The notes below the pieces were generated by a model that did no database searches, was not told where the DNA came from, and saw only the letters and a program-made list of their open reading frames with translations. From positions 1-64,000 of the forward strand of contig NZ_JANUGQ010000003.1 of NCBI RefSeq assembly GCF_024756275.1: a stretch of 64,000 nucleotides of DNA, written 5' to 3'. A program made the position numbers and the translations under genes. The stretch's first letter is position 1, and each line of letters starts with the position of its first letter. The stretch comes from Streptomyces pyxinae. Its GTDB lineage: Bacteria; Actinomycetota; Actinomycetes; Streptomycetales; Streptomycetaceae. This document shows, piece after piece, positions 8,347-18,082 of this stretch.

Positions 8347-8350
<4 letters not shown>
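7133..8350 (-). CDS. FtsX/MacB-type ABC transporter permease
   Basis: A 405-aa permease. It has an N-terminal TM (LVGLIVLVSAAVAVCLGAF), a large extracytoplasmic domain (about residues 45-265), then three TMs in the FtsX arrangement. The C-terminal motif ARRAARMSPTQAMKDW is typical of the family. The GTG start overlaps the ATPase stop by 4 nt (GTGA), so stoichiometric synthesis is likely. MacB-type systems act as mechanotransmitters on envelope substrates rather than classic importers. The lipoproteins at both ends of the operon are the probable partners. Confidence 0.9.
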
Positions 8351-9104
<754 letters not shown>

Positions 9105-9108
<4 letters not shown>

Positions 9109-10892
9109 CGTTGGTTTCCGCCTTCCGGGGATGTGGGTGTGCCGTCCGTGCGGTGGAGGAGCCGGCCGCCCAGTTGGCCGTCCAGCCGTCGTACGGCCCA
9201 GGTGGTCTTGAGATCGCAGCCCCGGTCCCCCGCGCCGACCTGGTACAGGTCGGGCAGTCCCGGACAGCCGCGCAGGCCGGTCAGTGCCCCGCGAAGTGCC
9301 GACAGAAGGGCGGCGTCCGCCTTCCCGCCCGCCCGCAGATACGCATGAGCCGCGAGAGCCCGCTCGTACAGCGGTGTCCCGGCCTCCGGAGCGATCGCGG
9401 CCCGCCGCAGGGACGCCGTGTCCACCCAGGACGGCACCTTCCCGGTGCCCCGCGATGTCAGTCCGTCCACCAGCGCGGCCGCCGCCGCGATTCCGGGCCG
9501 GGTCCGCACCGGCCAGGCCGTCACCTTCGGCACCCCGGTCTCGGCGCCGGCCTGCGCGCAGGTCAGCGCCATGCGCTGCCACTCCACCGCGTTGGCCATG
9601 GTCACCGTGGACGGCACCACCGAACCGTCCGCGCACAGCTCGCGCACCTCCGCCGGGGTGGGCTCGCCGGCCGCCGAACGCAGCAGCGCGGCGCGGGTGA
9701 TCCGGCCCGCCGGATCCTCGGGGCCGTCGTCGGAGGCCGCCGCCTCGCGCACGGCGCGCGCCAGCCGGGCGTCCCGTACCGGGGTCCCGGCGAGCTCCCG
9801 GAGGAGCTGGACGAAGAGCGAGGCGTCACCGGTGCCCACGTATGACGACGGATCGGTGACCGTGCCGTCCGCGAGCCGGTTGCCCTCCAGCCGCCGCACG
9901 ACCGGCCGCAGCACCCCGCCGCCCGCGCCCCCGGACCGCAACACCCGGGCCAGGTAGTAGAGCTGGTCGTACTCCAGGCCGCCGGCGTTGTCCGCGCTGC
10001 CGGTGCTGGCGGTGTCCGCCTTTTCGGAACCGGCGGTGTCGGCAGTGTTGCCGGTGTTGCCGGTGTCATCAGTGTTGTCGGTGTTGTCGGTGAGTGCCTT
10101 CTGCCACGCCGCGCGGTCCACCTCGACCGGGACGCCCGCCGACTCGGCCACCAGCACATAGCCGTAGGTGTCGAGCAGTCGCTGGGCCCGCTGTTCCGGG
10201 GTCAGGGAGCCGAAGTCCCGCATCGTGGGCGCCTTCAGGGCCGCCAGCCGATCCGGTACGCGCTCCCCCAGCAGCTTCAGTGACCGCGCGATCGCACCGG
10301 CCTCCTCCAGGCCCGTGGTGCTCTTCACCTGTGACCCGAGCCAGCCCGCCGTCGCCCGCCGTCGCTCCGGCGGGAGGCCGGTCAGCCGCCCCGTGGCGGC
10401 CAGCACCTCCAGCGCCGCCCAGGTGGCGCTCAGCCGCTGCGAGGGCTCGTCCCCCAGCGCGGGATCCGTGTACCAGCCTCCCGGGCGGTGGAGCCGCTCG
10501 ACGGCGTCCGCGTCGGCGCCGGTCAGGGCGGACCGGACCCCGGCGTCCCGGAACGCGATCAGCCAGTACCTCCCCCACACCCCCGACACCGCGAGGGCGT
10601 CCTCGCGCACCTCGTGCGTCAGGGCGGCGGAGAGCGCCACCTTCGGCCGGGCCCCTCCCTCGCGCAGGGTGCGCAGCGCGAAGGACTGGTCCTGGGCGGA
10701 GGTGGGCTGCGCCCGCAGGAACGGGTGGTAGAACAGCCCGTTCTGCCGGCTGATCAGTGGCTCGTACGGGTCCGCCGACAACGCCTTCGGGCCGGGCGCG
10801 CGCGAGCCCGGCGCCTCCGGCGGTGCGGTGCAGGAGACGGCGAACGCCGCGCACACGAGGGCGGCGGCGACCCGGGCAAGGGAATTCTTCAT
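9105..10892 (-). CDS. large lipoprotein, probable alpha/alpha-toroid fold
   Basis: A 595-aa lipoprotein, first gene of the leftward operon. Signal peptide with lipobox AVSC at about residue 21. The mature part is helical, with repeats such as RPGGWYTDPALGDEPSQRL followed by an Ala/Leu-rich helix, which recall prenyltransferase/squalene-oxidase (alpha/alpha-toroid) repeats; this is an inference from pattern. Residues about 270-290 form an Asn-Thr-Asp/Gly run (NTDNTDDTGNTGNTADT). No catalytic acid motif was recognised, so a binding or structural role with the exporter is more likely than catalysis. Confidence 0.75.
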
Positions 10893-10938
10893 GGGAGTGG
10901 CATGACCAGATTCGGTACGGCGGGCGGCACGTCAGACG

Positions 10939-10970
10939 CGTGTGCCCCCACCCGACGGCGGGGGCACACG
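10939..10970. terminator. terminator hairpin
   Basis: 11-bp perfect stem CGTGTGCCCCC / GGGGGCACACG around a 10-nt loop. It lies downstream (leftward) of the small secreted protein gene ending at 11041 and upstream of the lipoprotein/ABC operon, so it should stop leftward readthrough into that operon. Confidence 0.75.
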
Positions 10971-11040
10971 GGGAACCACGGGGAGCCCGTGCCGGGCGGT
11001 GGCTCCTACGCCTTCACAGCCTTCGCAGGAGGAAGGAACG

Positions 11041-11541
11041 TCAGAAGGCGCCGGCGGTGACGCACTTCTCCTTGAAGTTGATGTTCTTGCCGATCTTCAG
11101 GGAGCCACAGCTCTTCGTCGAGATGTGGGTGGCGCTCCAGCCGGGCTTGACCTGGCCGGACGCGTCCGAGATCCAGGTGTTGTTGTTCTTCCAGCGGTAC
11201 TCGGCCTGGTCCTTGGTCTTCGAGTAGATCTTGATGCTGGGGTTCCTGGAGATCTCCAGCGAGGCGCTGATGCCGTGCGACTTGATGACGGCGCGGGACT
11301 GGATCCACGTCGCCTTCGCGCTCGACTTGCCCTTGTAGAGCTTGGTGGACGTCTTCCAGTCGCACGCCTTGGTGTACACACCGCAGTGCCAGGCGTTGAT
11401 CGTGGCCTTGTAACCGCCGTTGATGTTCCAGCTCTGCGAGGAGCTGGTGGCGTGCGCCGGGCTCCCCGAGAGGACCAGCACACCGGCGGCGGCGGTGGCC
11501 GCCGCACCGCTGAACAGACGGGAAGCGATGGTGATCGCCAT
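11041..11541 (-). CDS. small secreted protein of unknown function
   Basis: A 166-aa precursor with a Sec-type signal (about residues 1-31, ending SPAHA). The mature domain of about 135 aa is Lys/Ser/Trp-rich and has four Cys (WHCGVY, KACDW, KSCGS, KEKC) likely to make two disulfides. Ribosome site GAGGAG lies 7 nt before ATG 11541. The alternating hydrophobic/polar pattern suggests a beta fold. Not recognised; it could be an antimicrobial, lectin-like or inhibitor protein. A G10 tract lies in its leader on the coding strand (see separate entry). Confidence 0.8.
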   Translation of the reverse strand: MAITIASRLFSGAAATAAAGVLVLSGSPAHATSSSQSWNINGGYKATINAWHCGVYTKACDWKTSTKLYKGKSSAKATWIQSRAVIKSHGISASLEISRNPSIKIYSKTKDQAEYRWKNNNTWISDASGQVKPGWSATHISTKSCGSLKIGKNINFKEKCVTAGAF

Positions 11542-11571
11542 GATGAACTCCTCGTGATCTTCCCGCGCAGA

Positions 11572-11587
11572 CCCCCCCCCCGCCCCC
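11572..11587. repeat. homopolymer tract C10-G-C6 (G-rich on the minus strand)
   Basis: Ten consecutive C, one G, then six C. On the coding strand of the secreted protein gene this is a G6-C-G10 tract about 31-46 nt upstream of its start codon. Its length could vary by slippage and alter leader or promoter spacing. Confidence 0.85.
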
Positions 11588-12022
11588 CGTGGGCACACCG
11601 GAGCCACACCCCCCAGGGTGCTGCTGACGCTTGAGAGATCCCCGCTGAGAACGGGCACACCGGTCCCGGGTCCCGGATCCGGTGATGTGCCGCGGCCCTG
11701 GAACGGCCGCGCGGGTTGATCATCTCCAGCCGTCCCGGAGCCCGCAATGGGACCTTCGGGCATCACCCGAAGGTCGCAGGCGCGCGGGCGCCGCCCGTGG
11801 CAGCGGTGGCGGCGGGGGCAGCGGCCAGGAGCGGGGTGGTGCGGCGGTGGTGCCCCGGCGGTACGGCGTACCCCGGCAGAGCCGGGGTAATCACGGCGGT
11901 ACGCCGGTGTTCCGCGACGGACGCCGGTGATACGGCGGTACGGCGGTGTTCCGGTGTTCCACGACGGACGGCGGCGGTACGGCGGCGCCCCCCGGCCGTA
12001 CGGGCGGCACCGGACGACGCGC

Positions 12023-12054
12023 GCTGTGGGCCCGCCCCGGGACGGGCCCACAGC
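12023..12054. terminator. terminator hairpin downstream of the LuxR-type gene
   Basis: 12-bp perfect stem GCTGTGGGCCCG / CGGGCCCACAGC with an 8-nt loop, directly downstream (leftward) of the gene ending at 12061. Confidence 0.8.
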
Positions 12055-12060
12055 GGTGTG

Positions 12061-12390
12061 TCAGGGGGAGACCCGGCCGGCGGCGTCCCGGACCAGAACC
12101 TGGTGATGGGCGTACGAGAACAGCGCGGCCTCGGTCCTGGTGTTCACCTCCACCTTGCCCATGATGCTGGTCAGATGGGACTTCACGGTTCTCTCGGCTA
12201 TCCCGAGCCGGCGGCCGATCTCCCGGTTGGTCGCCGCCCGGCCCAGCAGCAGGAGCACCTGCCGCTCCCGTGGGGTGAGGTCGTGAATGGCCAGTGGGTC
12301 CCCCGGGACCGGCGGCCTCTCGTCAAAGCACAGCGCTCCCCCGGCAATGAACGAACCGGCTGTGTCCACCATGGTGTTACTGTTGATCAT
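12061..12390 (-). CDS. orphan LuxR-type HTH regulator
   Basis: A 109-aa DNA-binding protein made almost entirely of a GerE/LuxR helix-turn-helix (about residues 38-98): LTPRERQVLLLLGRAATNRE, then ERTVKSHLTSIMGKVEVNTR. The 35-residue N-terminal stub is too short for a receiver domain. It lacks a kinase neighbour, so it is either a constitutive regulator or one controlled by abundance. It lies just outside the type IV secretion-like locus and could regulate it, but nothing in the sequence shows this. Confidence 0.85.
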   Translation of the reverse strand: MINSNTMVDTAGSFIAGGALCFDERPPVPGDPLAIHDLTPRERQVLLLLGRAATNREIGRRLGIAERTVKSHLTSIMGKVEVNTRTEAALFSYAHHQVLVRDAAGRVSP

Positions 12391-12564
12391 TTTCCCCGTC
12401 TTCGCGTTTCGGGTGCGTGCCGGGACGAGCCGTCAGGAAGCCTGATCAGGACCGCGAGGACTGCCGAGCCCGTCCTGGCGATCGCACCGCTGGTGGAACT
12501 CAGGAACGCCTGAGCCCCTCGCACCATACTCACAGGCCGGCCCGGTCACGGAGACACCGCCGGG

Positions 12565-14301
12565 TCAGGCGCGGGGGGCGGGGTCGTGTTTAGTGAGGGA
12601 TGCCTGGACGGAGCGGGCGTGCGGGCCCTGCCACCAGGGGATGGTCTCGACCAGGACGGGCTTGGTGCCGGAGGCGAGGACCAGGGCGCGGCCGGGCGGA
12701 AGGGAACCGAGATCCGAGACCTGGAGGACGCGTTCGCGGCGTACGGACTCGTTCACCGTGCGGTTGCCGGACCAGCCGCCGGACTCGGACTCCCGGGTCG
12801 TGGAGTACTCGCGCAGCTCGAACTCGCCGGCCAGCTCGGAGAGGTCGCCGAGGAACCGGGTGTCCGAGACACCGCCGCCGTAGACCCGGATGTTCGCGGC
12901 GGACCAGAGCTTCTCCATGCCGCGCTCGCCCCACACCTCGACGCCCTGCGCCCAGGACTGGAGGATCGTCATCAGCACGATGCCGCGCGAGCCGTAGTGG
13001 GAGTAGAGGTCGGGAAGGGCGCGCCAGCGGCAGACGTTGGCGGCCTCGTCCAGCACACCGACCAGGGGCAGCGGGAGGCGCCCGCCACGCTGGGTGGTGG
13101 CGTACTCCTCGGCCGCCTCGACCACCGCCACGGTCAGCGCGGTGACCAGCGGGCCGGCCGAGTCGCTGCCCTCGCGCGAGAGCGAGTACAGGGTGGATCC
13201 GGTACGGACGAATGCGGCCGGGTCGAACTCCAGGCGCCGGTCGTCCGGGGAGACGGGGGTGACCCACCGGTTGACCTCGGGATTGATCAGGCAGGAGGCC
13301 ATCTGCTGGGCCACGCCGTAGATACCGCTGCGCTGCTTGTCCGGGGCGGTGAGCACCCCGTTGAGGGCGTCGGCCGGCATGCTGTGCCCGGCGCTCCGCA
13401 GCACCCGCTCGGGGGTGTCGTCCTTGGGGTTGGACAGCCAGCCGTACACCTGGGTGACCGGGGCCTCGGCACAGGCCGCCGCGAGCAGCAGATGGGCGAG
13501 CAGGTCCTGGCCGGCCGGGTCGAAGAAGGCGTCCGTGGCGGCGTCGGCGTCCCGGGAGCCCGAGGCGAAGTGGTCGGCCAGCTTGCGGGCCCGGGCGACA
13601 TCGGTGACGTACGAGAGCGGGTTCCACCACCAGGCCGGCGCCTCGCTCGCCACCTGCTGCGGGTCGAAGACCCAGACCTGGCCGCGCGCCTGGCGCGGGC
13701 CCCGGGTGGCGTCCACGATGTCCCGCTTGTTGGAGGTGACCAGCACCGCGCCCGGGGCGTCCAGGACGGCGGGGATGGCGCGCCGGGTCGTCTTGCCGGT
13801 ACGCGGCCCCCAGATGTCGATGTGCATGTCCTCGAAGGAGCCGAAGAGCGGCTGCCGGCCGTGCACCGAGCGGCCGATGAAGACACCCGGCACCGAGCCC
13901 CGCACCCCGAGCCGTTCGGCGGTGGCGGCCGCGCCCTTCATGGTCAGCTTGCCCAGCTCCTCGCCCCGGGCCAGATGGCCGGCCGCCCGGTCGACGTCCG
14001 GCCTGTCCCGCAGCCGCCGGCGCACCCGGTACACCGCGAGCGCGGCGACCACCAGCAGCGTCGCCTCACCGGCCGCCACGGCGTCGGCGGCCCCGCCCGG
14101 CCAGGTGTAGTCGCCCTTGGCCAGGGCCACGGCGAAGGAGAGCGGGTTGCCGGGCGGCTCCGGTTGGCCGTCGAAGGGGGCGCCGAGCCGGGCCGCCAGC
14201 CAGGCGCCGCACAGCAGGGCGACGACGACGGCGATCAGGAGCGCGATCTCCTTCGTCCAGTCGTCCTCGGCGCGCGGCTTCTTCCGCTGCTCGGTGGTCA
14301 T
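12565..14301 (-). CDS. VirD4/TraD-like type IV coupling ATPase
   Basis: A 578-aa inner-membrane ATPase. Two N-terminal TMs (IALLIAVVVALLCGAWLAA at about 20-38; ATLLVVAALAVYRV at about 80-93), Walker A GPRTGKTT (about 165-172) and Walker B VGVLDEAAN (about 412-420) place it in the TraG/TraD/VirD4 family, which recruits substrates to type IV secretion channels. Distal gene of the leftward arm, 59 nt after the hydrolase gene. Canonical Streptomyces plasmid transfer uses FtsK-like TraB instead, so this protein belongs to a different, chromosomal system. Confidence 0.9.
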   Translation of the reverse strand: MTTEQRKKPRAEDDWTKEIALLIAVVVALLCGAWLAARLGAPFDGQPEPPGNPLSFAVALAKGDYTWPGGAADAVAAGEATLLVVAALAVYRVRRRLRDRPDVDRAAGHLARGEELGKLTMKGAAATAERLGVRGSVPGVFIGRSVHGRQPLFGSFEDMHIDIWGPRTGKTTRRAIPAVLDAPGAVLVTSNKRDIVDATRGPRQARGQVWVFDPQQVASEAPAWWWNPLSYVTDVARARKLADHFASGSRDADAATDAFFDPAGQDLLAHLLLAAACAEAPVTQVYGWLSNPKDDTPERVLRSAGHSMPADALNGVLTAPDKQRSGIYGVAQQMASCLINPEVNRWVTPVSPDDRRLEFDPAAFVRTGSTLYSLSREGSDSAGPLVTALTVAVVEAAEEYATTQRGGRLPLPLVGVLDEAANVCRWRALPDLYSHYGSRGIVLMTILQSWAQGVEVWGERGMEKLWSAANIRVYGGGVSDTRFLGDLSELAGEFELREYSTTRESESGGWSGNRTVNESVRRERVLQVSDLGSLPPGRALVLASGTKPVLVETIPWWQGPHARSVQASLTKHDPAPRA

Positions 14302-14360
14302 GGTCGGCCTCTCGGGAGTGGTTCGGGGTGGGGGCGCGAGTGTGGGGGCAGGGGTGAGCG

Positions 14361-16568
14361 TCAGGCGCGGCGGTGTGTGCCGTCGGCCTCGGTGGGATCG
14401 GTGCCGGCGGGGATGGGGACGCGGTAGACACCGGTGATCTTGTCCTGGACGTCCCAGGTGCTGAACTCGGTGTTCTTGCCCGGGCGCGGGGCGTGCACGA
14501 TCTTCTTGGTGCCGGGGTCCCAGACCATGCCGACGTGCTCCGAACCCCGCCCGCTGGGCCGGAAGAAGATCAGGTCACCGGGCCGCGCCTCGCTCAGATC
14601 CACCTTGTAGCGGCGGAGGTTGGGCTCCTGGTCGAAGGTGGTCGAGCCGATGTCCATCTTGCCGCCACTGGCCTGGTAGTAGATCCACTGGGTGTAGCTG
14701 GAGCAGTCGAAGGTGGTCGGGTTGACGCCCTGCAGCCTGGGCGCCCCCAGCACGTACGGCACGCCGAGGCCGCGCTGCGCCCAGCCGAGCGCGGCCCGCA
14801 CCACCGGGTCGTCGGCGTCCGGCAGCACCCCGGTGACACCGGCGCCGTCCGGGGCGACCGGGGCCCCGTTGCCCTGCTCGGCACAGCCCGCGTACTGGGC
14901 GTCCCGGCCCTGGTCGGTGCCGCCGGGCACGGTGCCGTAGTCGGGGTTGGCGGAGATCTTGCCGGCCAGCCAGCCCTCCGGGTCCACCATGCCGGGGCCC
15001 TTGTCCTGGCCGCCGATGAACGGGTTGTCCACCCCCGGAACCCGTACCTCCCAGTGGAGATGGGGCCCGGTGACATTGCCGGTCGCGCCGACGGTGCCGA
15101 TCTGCTGGCCGCGCTTGACGGTGTCGCCGACCGAGACCTTGATGCTGGTCTGGTGGGCGTACAGGGTGATCACCCCGCCGGCGTGCCGGAGGTTGGTCTC
15201 ATTGCCGTACGAGCCGCCCGGGCCGGCCTTGACCACCTTGCCGTCGGCGGGCGCGTAGATCGGGGTGCCGCTCGGGGCGACCAGGTCGAGCCCGGTGTGG
15301 TAGCCGAGGCTCCACATGCCGCCCTGCTTGTGGTACTTGGTGCCGAGCTGGTACGTGCCCCGCTTCAGCGGCCACTGCCAGTCCTTGCCGCCGGTGGAGC
15401 CGGCCGGGCCGTCGTCGGGGGCGGGGGCGGCGGGGGCCATGGGAAAAGCCGGGGAAGCGGGGAGGGCCAGCGAGGCGGGGAGAGCGGGGGAAGCGGGGAG
15501 GGCGTACGCGGAGGAGGCGGTGGGGAGGGCGTACGCGGTGGGGGCCATCGCGGTGGTCCTGGTGGTGTCGCGGCCGCCGTCCGCGCCGTCGCTCCCGCCG
15601 TCCAGGGGCGGGGTCGACCAGTCGCGGGCCGGGGAGGCGTGGATGCTCAGCGCCCGGTTCGGCTCGGCGCCGTTGCCGACCGGCTCGGGGATGTCCGACT
15701 GCCGGCCCAGGGCGGGGAAGCCGGGGTTGGCGTCCACGGTCTTCCTGAGGTGCGCGTACCAGTCCTTGATCAGTCCCTGGTCACCGGTGAGGGTGCCCCG
15801 GTAGCGGGCGGCCTGGGTGAGCACCACCCGCATGTAGATGGTGTTGGCCGAGGCGGATCCGGAGTACCTCATCAGCGCCTTCCAGGCGTTGGACTCGGCC
15901 TTCTCGGCGTGCAGGTAGTTGGCGGCGGCGAAGGCCGCGTCGTCGATGTTGTAGAGGTCCTTCTCGCCGTCGCCGTTGCCGTCGGCGCCGTAGTCCTTCC
16001 AGGCGGGGTGGCCGAACTGGAGCAGGCCCATGTAGCCGGCGCTGTTCCTGCCGCCGGGAGCGGCGGACGGGTCCTGGCCGAACTTGGTCTCCTGGTACAT
16101 CTGCCCCGCGATCAGTGTCCAGTCGAGCCCGTCGTAGCGCGCCGCGGCCCGCATGGCGGCCAGGATCATCCGCGGGGGTATCTCGTGCCGGGCCGTCTCA
16201 CTGGGCAGATACACCTTGCCGGCGGGCATGATCGGGCTGGTGGCGGCCGCGTCCCCGGTGTTGCCGGCCTGGGCGTTGTCGCCGTAGTCGCCGCAGGCCG
16301 CCCGGGTCGCCCCGGTGCCGAGACCCCCCACCATGCTGCTGAGCAGCACCATGACGAGGACGCCGGTCCCGGCGGCCGGCAGCGCCCCGCCGAGGCCGAC
16401 GACCAGCAGCCAGGTGCGGGCGCTCTTCTTCCGGCCCGGCCCGTCGCCGGTGTGGTCGCCGTCGCCGCCACCCCCGGCGGGTGAACCGGATTGTCCCCGG
16501 GCCGCTTTGGCGGCCTTGGCCACCTGGGCGGCCCTGGCGGCGGCCTGGAGTACGGCGGGTGCCACCAT
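14361..16568 (-). CDS. three-domain peptidoglycan hydrolase (SLT + M23 + NlpC/P60)
   Basis: A 735-aa membrane-anchored cell-wall enzyme. TM at residues 52-82; lytic transglycosylase domain (about 125-270) with Glu160 in YQETKFG; Ala/Leu/Pro repeat linker (about 340-390); M23 LytM endopeptidase with HTGLD (about 423) and HLHWE (about 502); NlpC/P60 with catalytic Cys in DCSSYT (about 622) and His in SEHVGM (about 677). One chain could cut glycan strands, cross-links and stem peptides. ATG 16568 starts 8 nt after the previous stop. In type IV systems such VirB1-like enzymes open the wall for the channel, the probable role here. Confidence 0.92.
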   Translation of the reverse strand: MVAPAVLQAAARAAQVAKAAKAARGQSGSPAGGGGDGDHTGDGPGRKKSARTWLLVVGLGGALPAAGTGVLVMVLLSSMVGGLGTGATRAACGDYGDNAQAGNTGDAAATSPIMPAGKVYLPSETARHEIPPRMILAAMRAAARYDGLDWTLIAGQMYQETKFGQDPSAAPGGRNSAGYMGLLQFGHPAWKDYGADGNGDGEKDLYNIDDAAFAAANYLHAEKAESNAWKALMRYSGSASANTIYMRVVLTQAARYRGTLTGDQGLIKDWYAHLRKTVDANPGFPALGRQSDIPEPVGNGAEPNRALSIHASPARDWSTPPLDGGSDGADGGRDTTRTTAMAPTAYALPTASSAYALPASPALPASLALPASPAFPMAPAAPAPDDGPAGSTGGKDWQWPLKRGTYQLGTKYHKQGGMWSLGYHTGLDLVAPSGTPIYAPADGKVVKAGPGGSYGNETNLRHAGGVITLYAHQTSIKVSVGDTVKRGQQIGTVGATGNVTGPHLHWEVRVPGVDNPFIGGQDKGPGMVDPEGWLAGKISANPDYGTVPGGTDQGRDAQYAGCAEQGNGAPVAPDGAGVTGVLPDADDPVVRAALGWAQRGLGVPYVLGAPRLQGVNPTTFDCSSYTQWIYYQASGGKMDIGSTTFDQEPNLRRYKVDLSEARPGDLIFFRPSGRGSEHVGMVWDPGTKKIVHAPRPGKNTEFSTWDVQDKITGVYRVPIPAGTDPTEADGTHRRA

Positions 16569-16576
16569 CGGTGTGC

Positions 16577-17341
16577 CTAGCCTCCCGCCTGGTCGGACGC
16601 GCCGACATTGCCCAGCCCGTACAGGTCGAAGGCGGAGACCTGCCAGGTGCCGCCGCTCCTCCGGGCGGTGACCAGCCAGGAGTTGGTCTCCGTCGTGGTG
16701 GCGCGGCCGTTCTCGGAGCGGGCGGCGGTCACCGAGACCACACTGGAGATCGAGGCGCCGCTGCCCCGCATCAGGTCGTCCGCGATCATCGCGTCGCGGA
16801 CCACCCTGGCCTGCCCCGCCGAGGAGCACCGGGCGGTCGCGCAGGCGCCCCACTCCTTGCCGGAGGGGAGTGCGGTGTCCCGCTTCAGGTCCTCGTCGCC
16901 GGTGGTCATCGCCAGCAGCGGGGGCGCCCAGGAGGCGTTCTCGTCGGTGTGCGCGTAGGTGCTGAGACCCGCCATGTAGCCGGCCATCACCCGGTGCGCC
17001 TCGGCCACTTCGGCCAGCGGAACGATATAGGTGGCCGCCGGGCCGGGTGCGGTGCCGCCGGACGTGCCGGTGTGGGACGCGCCGTTGTGGGATGTGCCGT
17101 TGTGGGATGTGCCGTTGCCGGTGGTGGTGTCGCCGGAGTTGTCGCCGGCCGGGCCGGCTCCGGACGGGTCGCCCTCGGAGCCGGAGCCCTGGGTGGCACC
17201 GGTCGCGGCCGGGCCCCCGGAGGCGTTCCCGGTGTCCTCCTCGCCGGTGAAGAGGAAGAGCACGATCAGGGCACCGGCCAGTACGGCGCCCAGCACGGCC
17301 AGGGGCAGTACGGGGCTGCCCTTCCGCTCGGTGGATGACAT
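16577..17341 (-). CDS. membrane-anchored extracytoplasmic protein of the secretion locus
   Basis: A 254-aa protein: short cytoplasmic N-terminus (SSTERKGSP), one TM (VLPLAVLGAVLAGALIVLFLF, residues about 10-30), a Gly/Ser/Thr low-complexity spacer with a tandem GTSHNGTSHNGASHTGTSGG repeat (about 71-90), then a folded extracytoplasmic domain ending at residue 254. Start ATG 17341; GTG 17344 is equally possible. Cotranscribed with the downstream wall hydrolase. The single-TM, periplasmic-type domain layout resembles VirB8/TcpC-class parts, but no family was recognised. Confidence 0.75.
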   Translation of the reverse strand: MSSTERKGSPVLPLAVLGAVLAGALIVLFLFTGEEDTGNASGGPAATGATQGSGSEGDPSGAGPAGDNSGDTTTGNGTSHNGTSHNGASHTGTSGGTAPGPAATYIVPLAEVAEAHRVMAGYMAGLSTYAHTDENASWAPPLLAMTTGDEDLKRDTALPSGKEWGACATARCSSAGQARVVRDAMIADDLMRGSGASISSVVSVTAARSENGRATTTETNSWLVTARRSGGTWQVSAFDLYGLGNVGASDQAGG

Positions 17342-17449
17342 CACCGTCGCCGCCCTCTCCCTCCGACAGATCGCCGGGACACGGTAGGGGGAGCGGCGGC
17401 GGCCGGGGTGCCGGGTTCCTCCGCGAGGAAAGCCGGGGAAAGGCGGGGA

Positions 17450-17630
17450 AAGGCGAGGACGGCGGGCAGAGGCCGGGAGACCCGCTGCGGGCCGGACCGG
17501 GGGGAGCCGGGAGACCCGCTGCGGGCCGGGCCGGGGGGAGGGATGGGCCACCGGGCCGCAGGCGGGTGGGGCGGGCCTCAGGGCCTCAGGCCGGTGGAGC
17601 GGCCCTCAGGGCCTCAGGCCGGTGGAGCGG
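17450..17630. repeat. two short tandem duplications
   Basis: A block GGAGACCCGCTGCGGGCCGG... of about 33 bp is duplicated near 17478-17540, and a CTCAGGGCCTCAGGCCGGTG block of about 28 bp is duplicated near 17576-17631, reaching the 3' end of the DUF4913 gene. Nothing else is seen in this short spacer. Confidence 0.7.
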
Positions 17631-18009
17631 GCGGCTCGTAGGGCTCGGTGGGCAGCGGGCCGAAGGGGTAGTCGGTGTGGCCGTCCTTGGGCGAACAGGC
17701 GGCGAACGGGCCGTGGTCCGGGTCCATCAGGGCCCGCAGATGCGGATCGGCGTGGTGCAGCCACCAGGTGGACATGCCGAGCGCCGAGTCATGGCGCAGG
17801 TGCTCCCAGGTCTGCCAGAGCGCGGTGAGCCTGGCGCCCGCCTCCGGGTGCTCCCACCAGCGGGGACACCAGGTGGCGGAGACACCGTTCACCCGGCGCC
17901 GCACCATCTGGGACAGGTACTGGTCGACGAAGAGGAAGACATCGGCGAAGTGGAACTCGACCTGGTCCGGGTCCTGTTCGGGGGCGGGCTTCTCCTGGGC
18001 GGTGGACAT
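17614..18009 (-). CDS. DUF4913 protein
   Basis: A 131-aa soluble protein. The core from about residue 20 reads VEFHFADVFLFVDQYLSQMV, then WCPRWWEHPEA, LWQTWEHLRHD and GPFAACSPKDGH, the Trp-rich signature I associate with DUF4913. That family is often found with actinobacterial conjugation and mobile genes. Start ATG 18009 has GGAGG 10 nt upstream; a longer start at 18045 lacks a ribosome site. Its place in the leftward arm suggests an accessory role in the secretion system. Confidence 0.82.
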   Translation of the reverse strand: MSTAQEKPAPEQDPDQVEFHFADVFLFVDQYLSQMVRRRVNGVSATWCPRWWEHPEAGARLTALWQTWEHLRHDSALGMSTWWLHHADPHLRALMDPDHGPFAACSPKDGHTDYPFGPLPTEPYEPPAPPA

Positions 18010-18082
18010 GGCGTCTCGTTCCTCCAAGTGGCTTTTCCGCTGCATGGGTTGACCGTGCGCCGGGGACGGCGGAGGCGGCCGG

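Larger units (their letters stand above)
11542..12060. other. intergenic region: poly-G leader and degenerate repeats
   Basis: 519 bp between the secreted protein gene and the leftward LuxR gene. It holds the promoter region of the secreted protein with a homopolymer tract at 11572-11587, a degenerate GTACGGCGG/ACGCCGGTG repeat cluster (about 11855-12005), and a terminator hairpin at 12023-12054. No gene with Streptomyces-like coding character was accepted. Confidence 0.5.
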
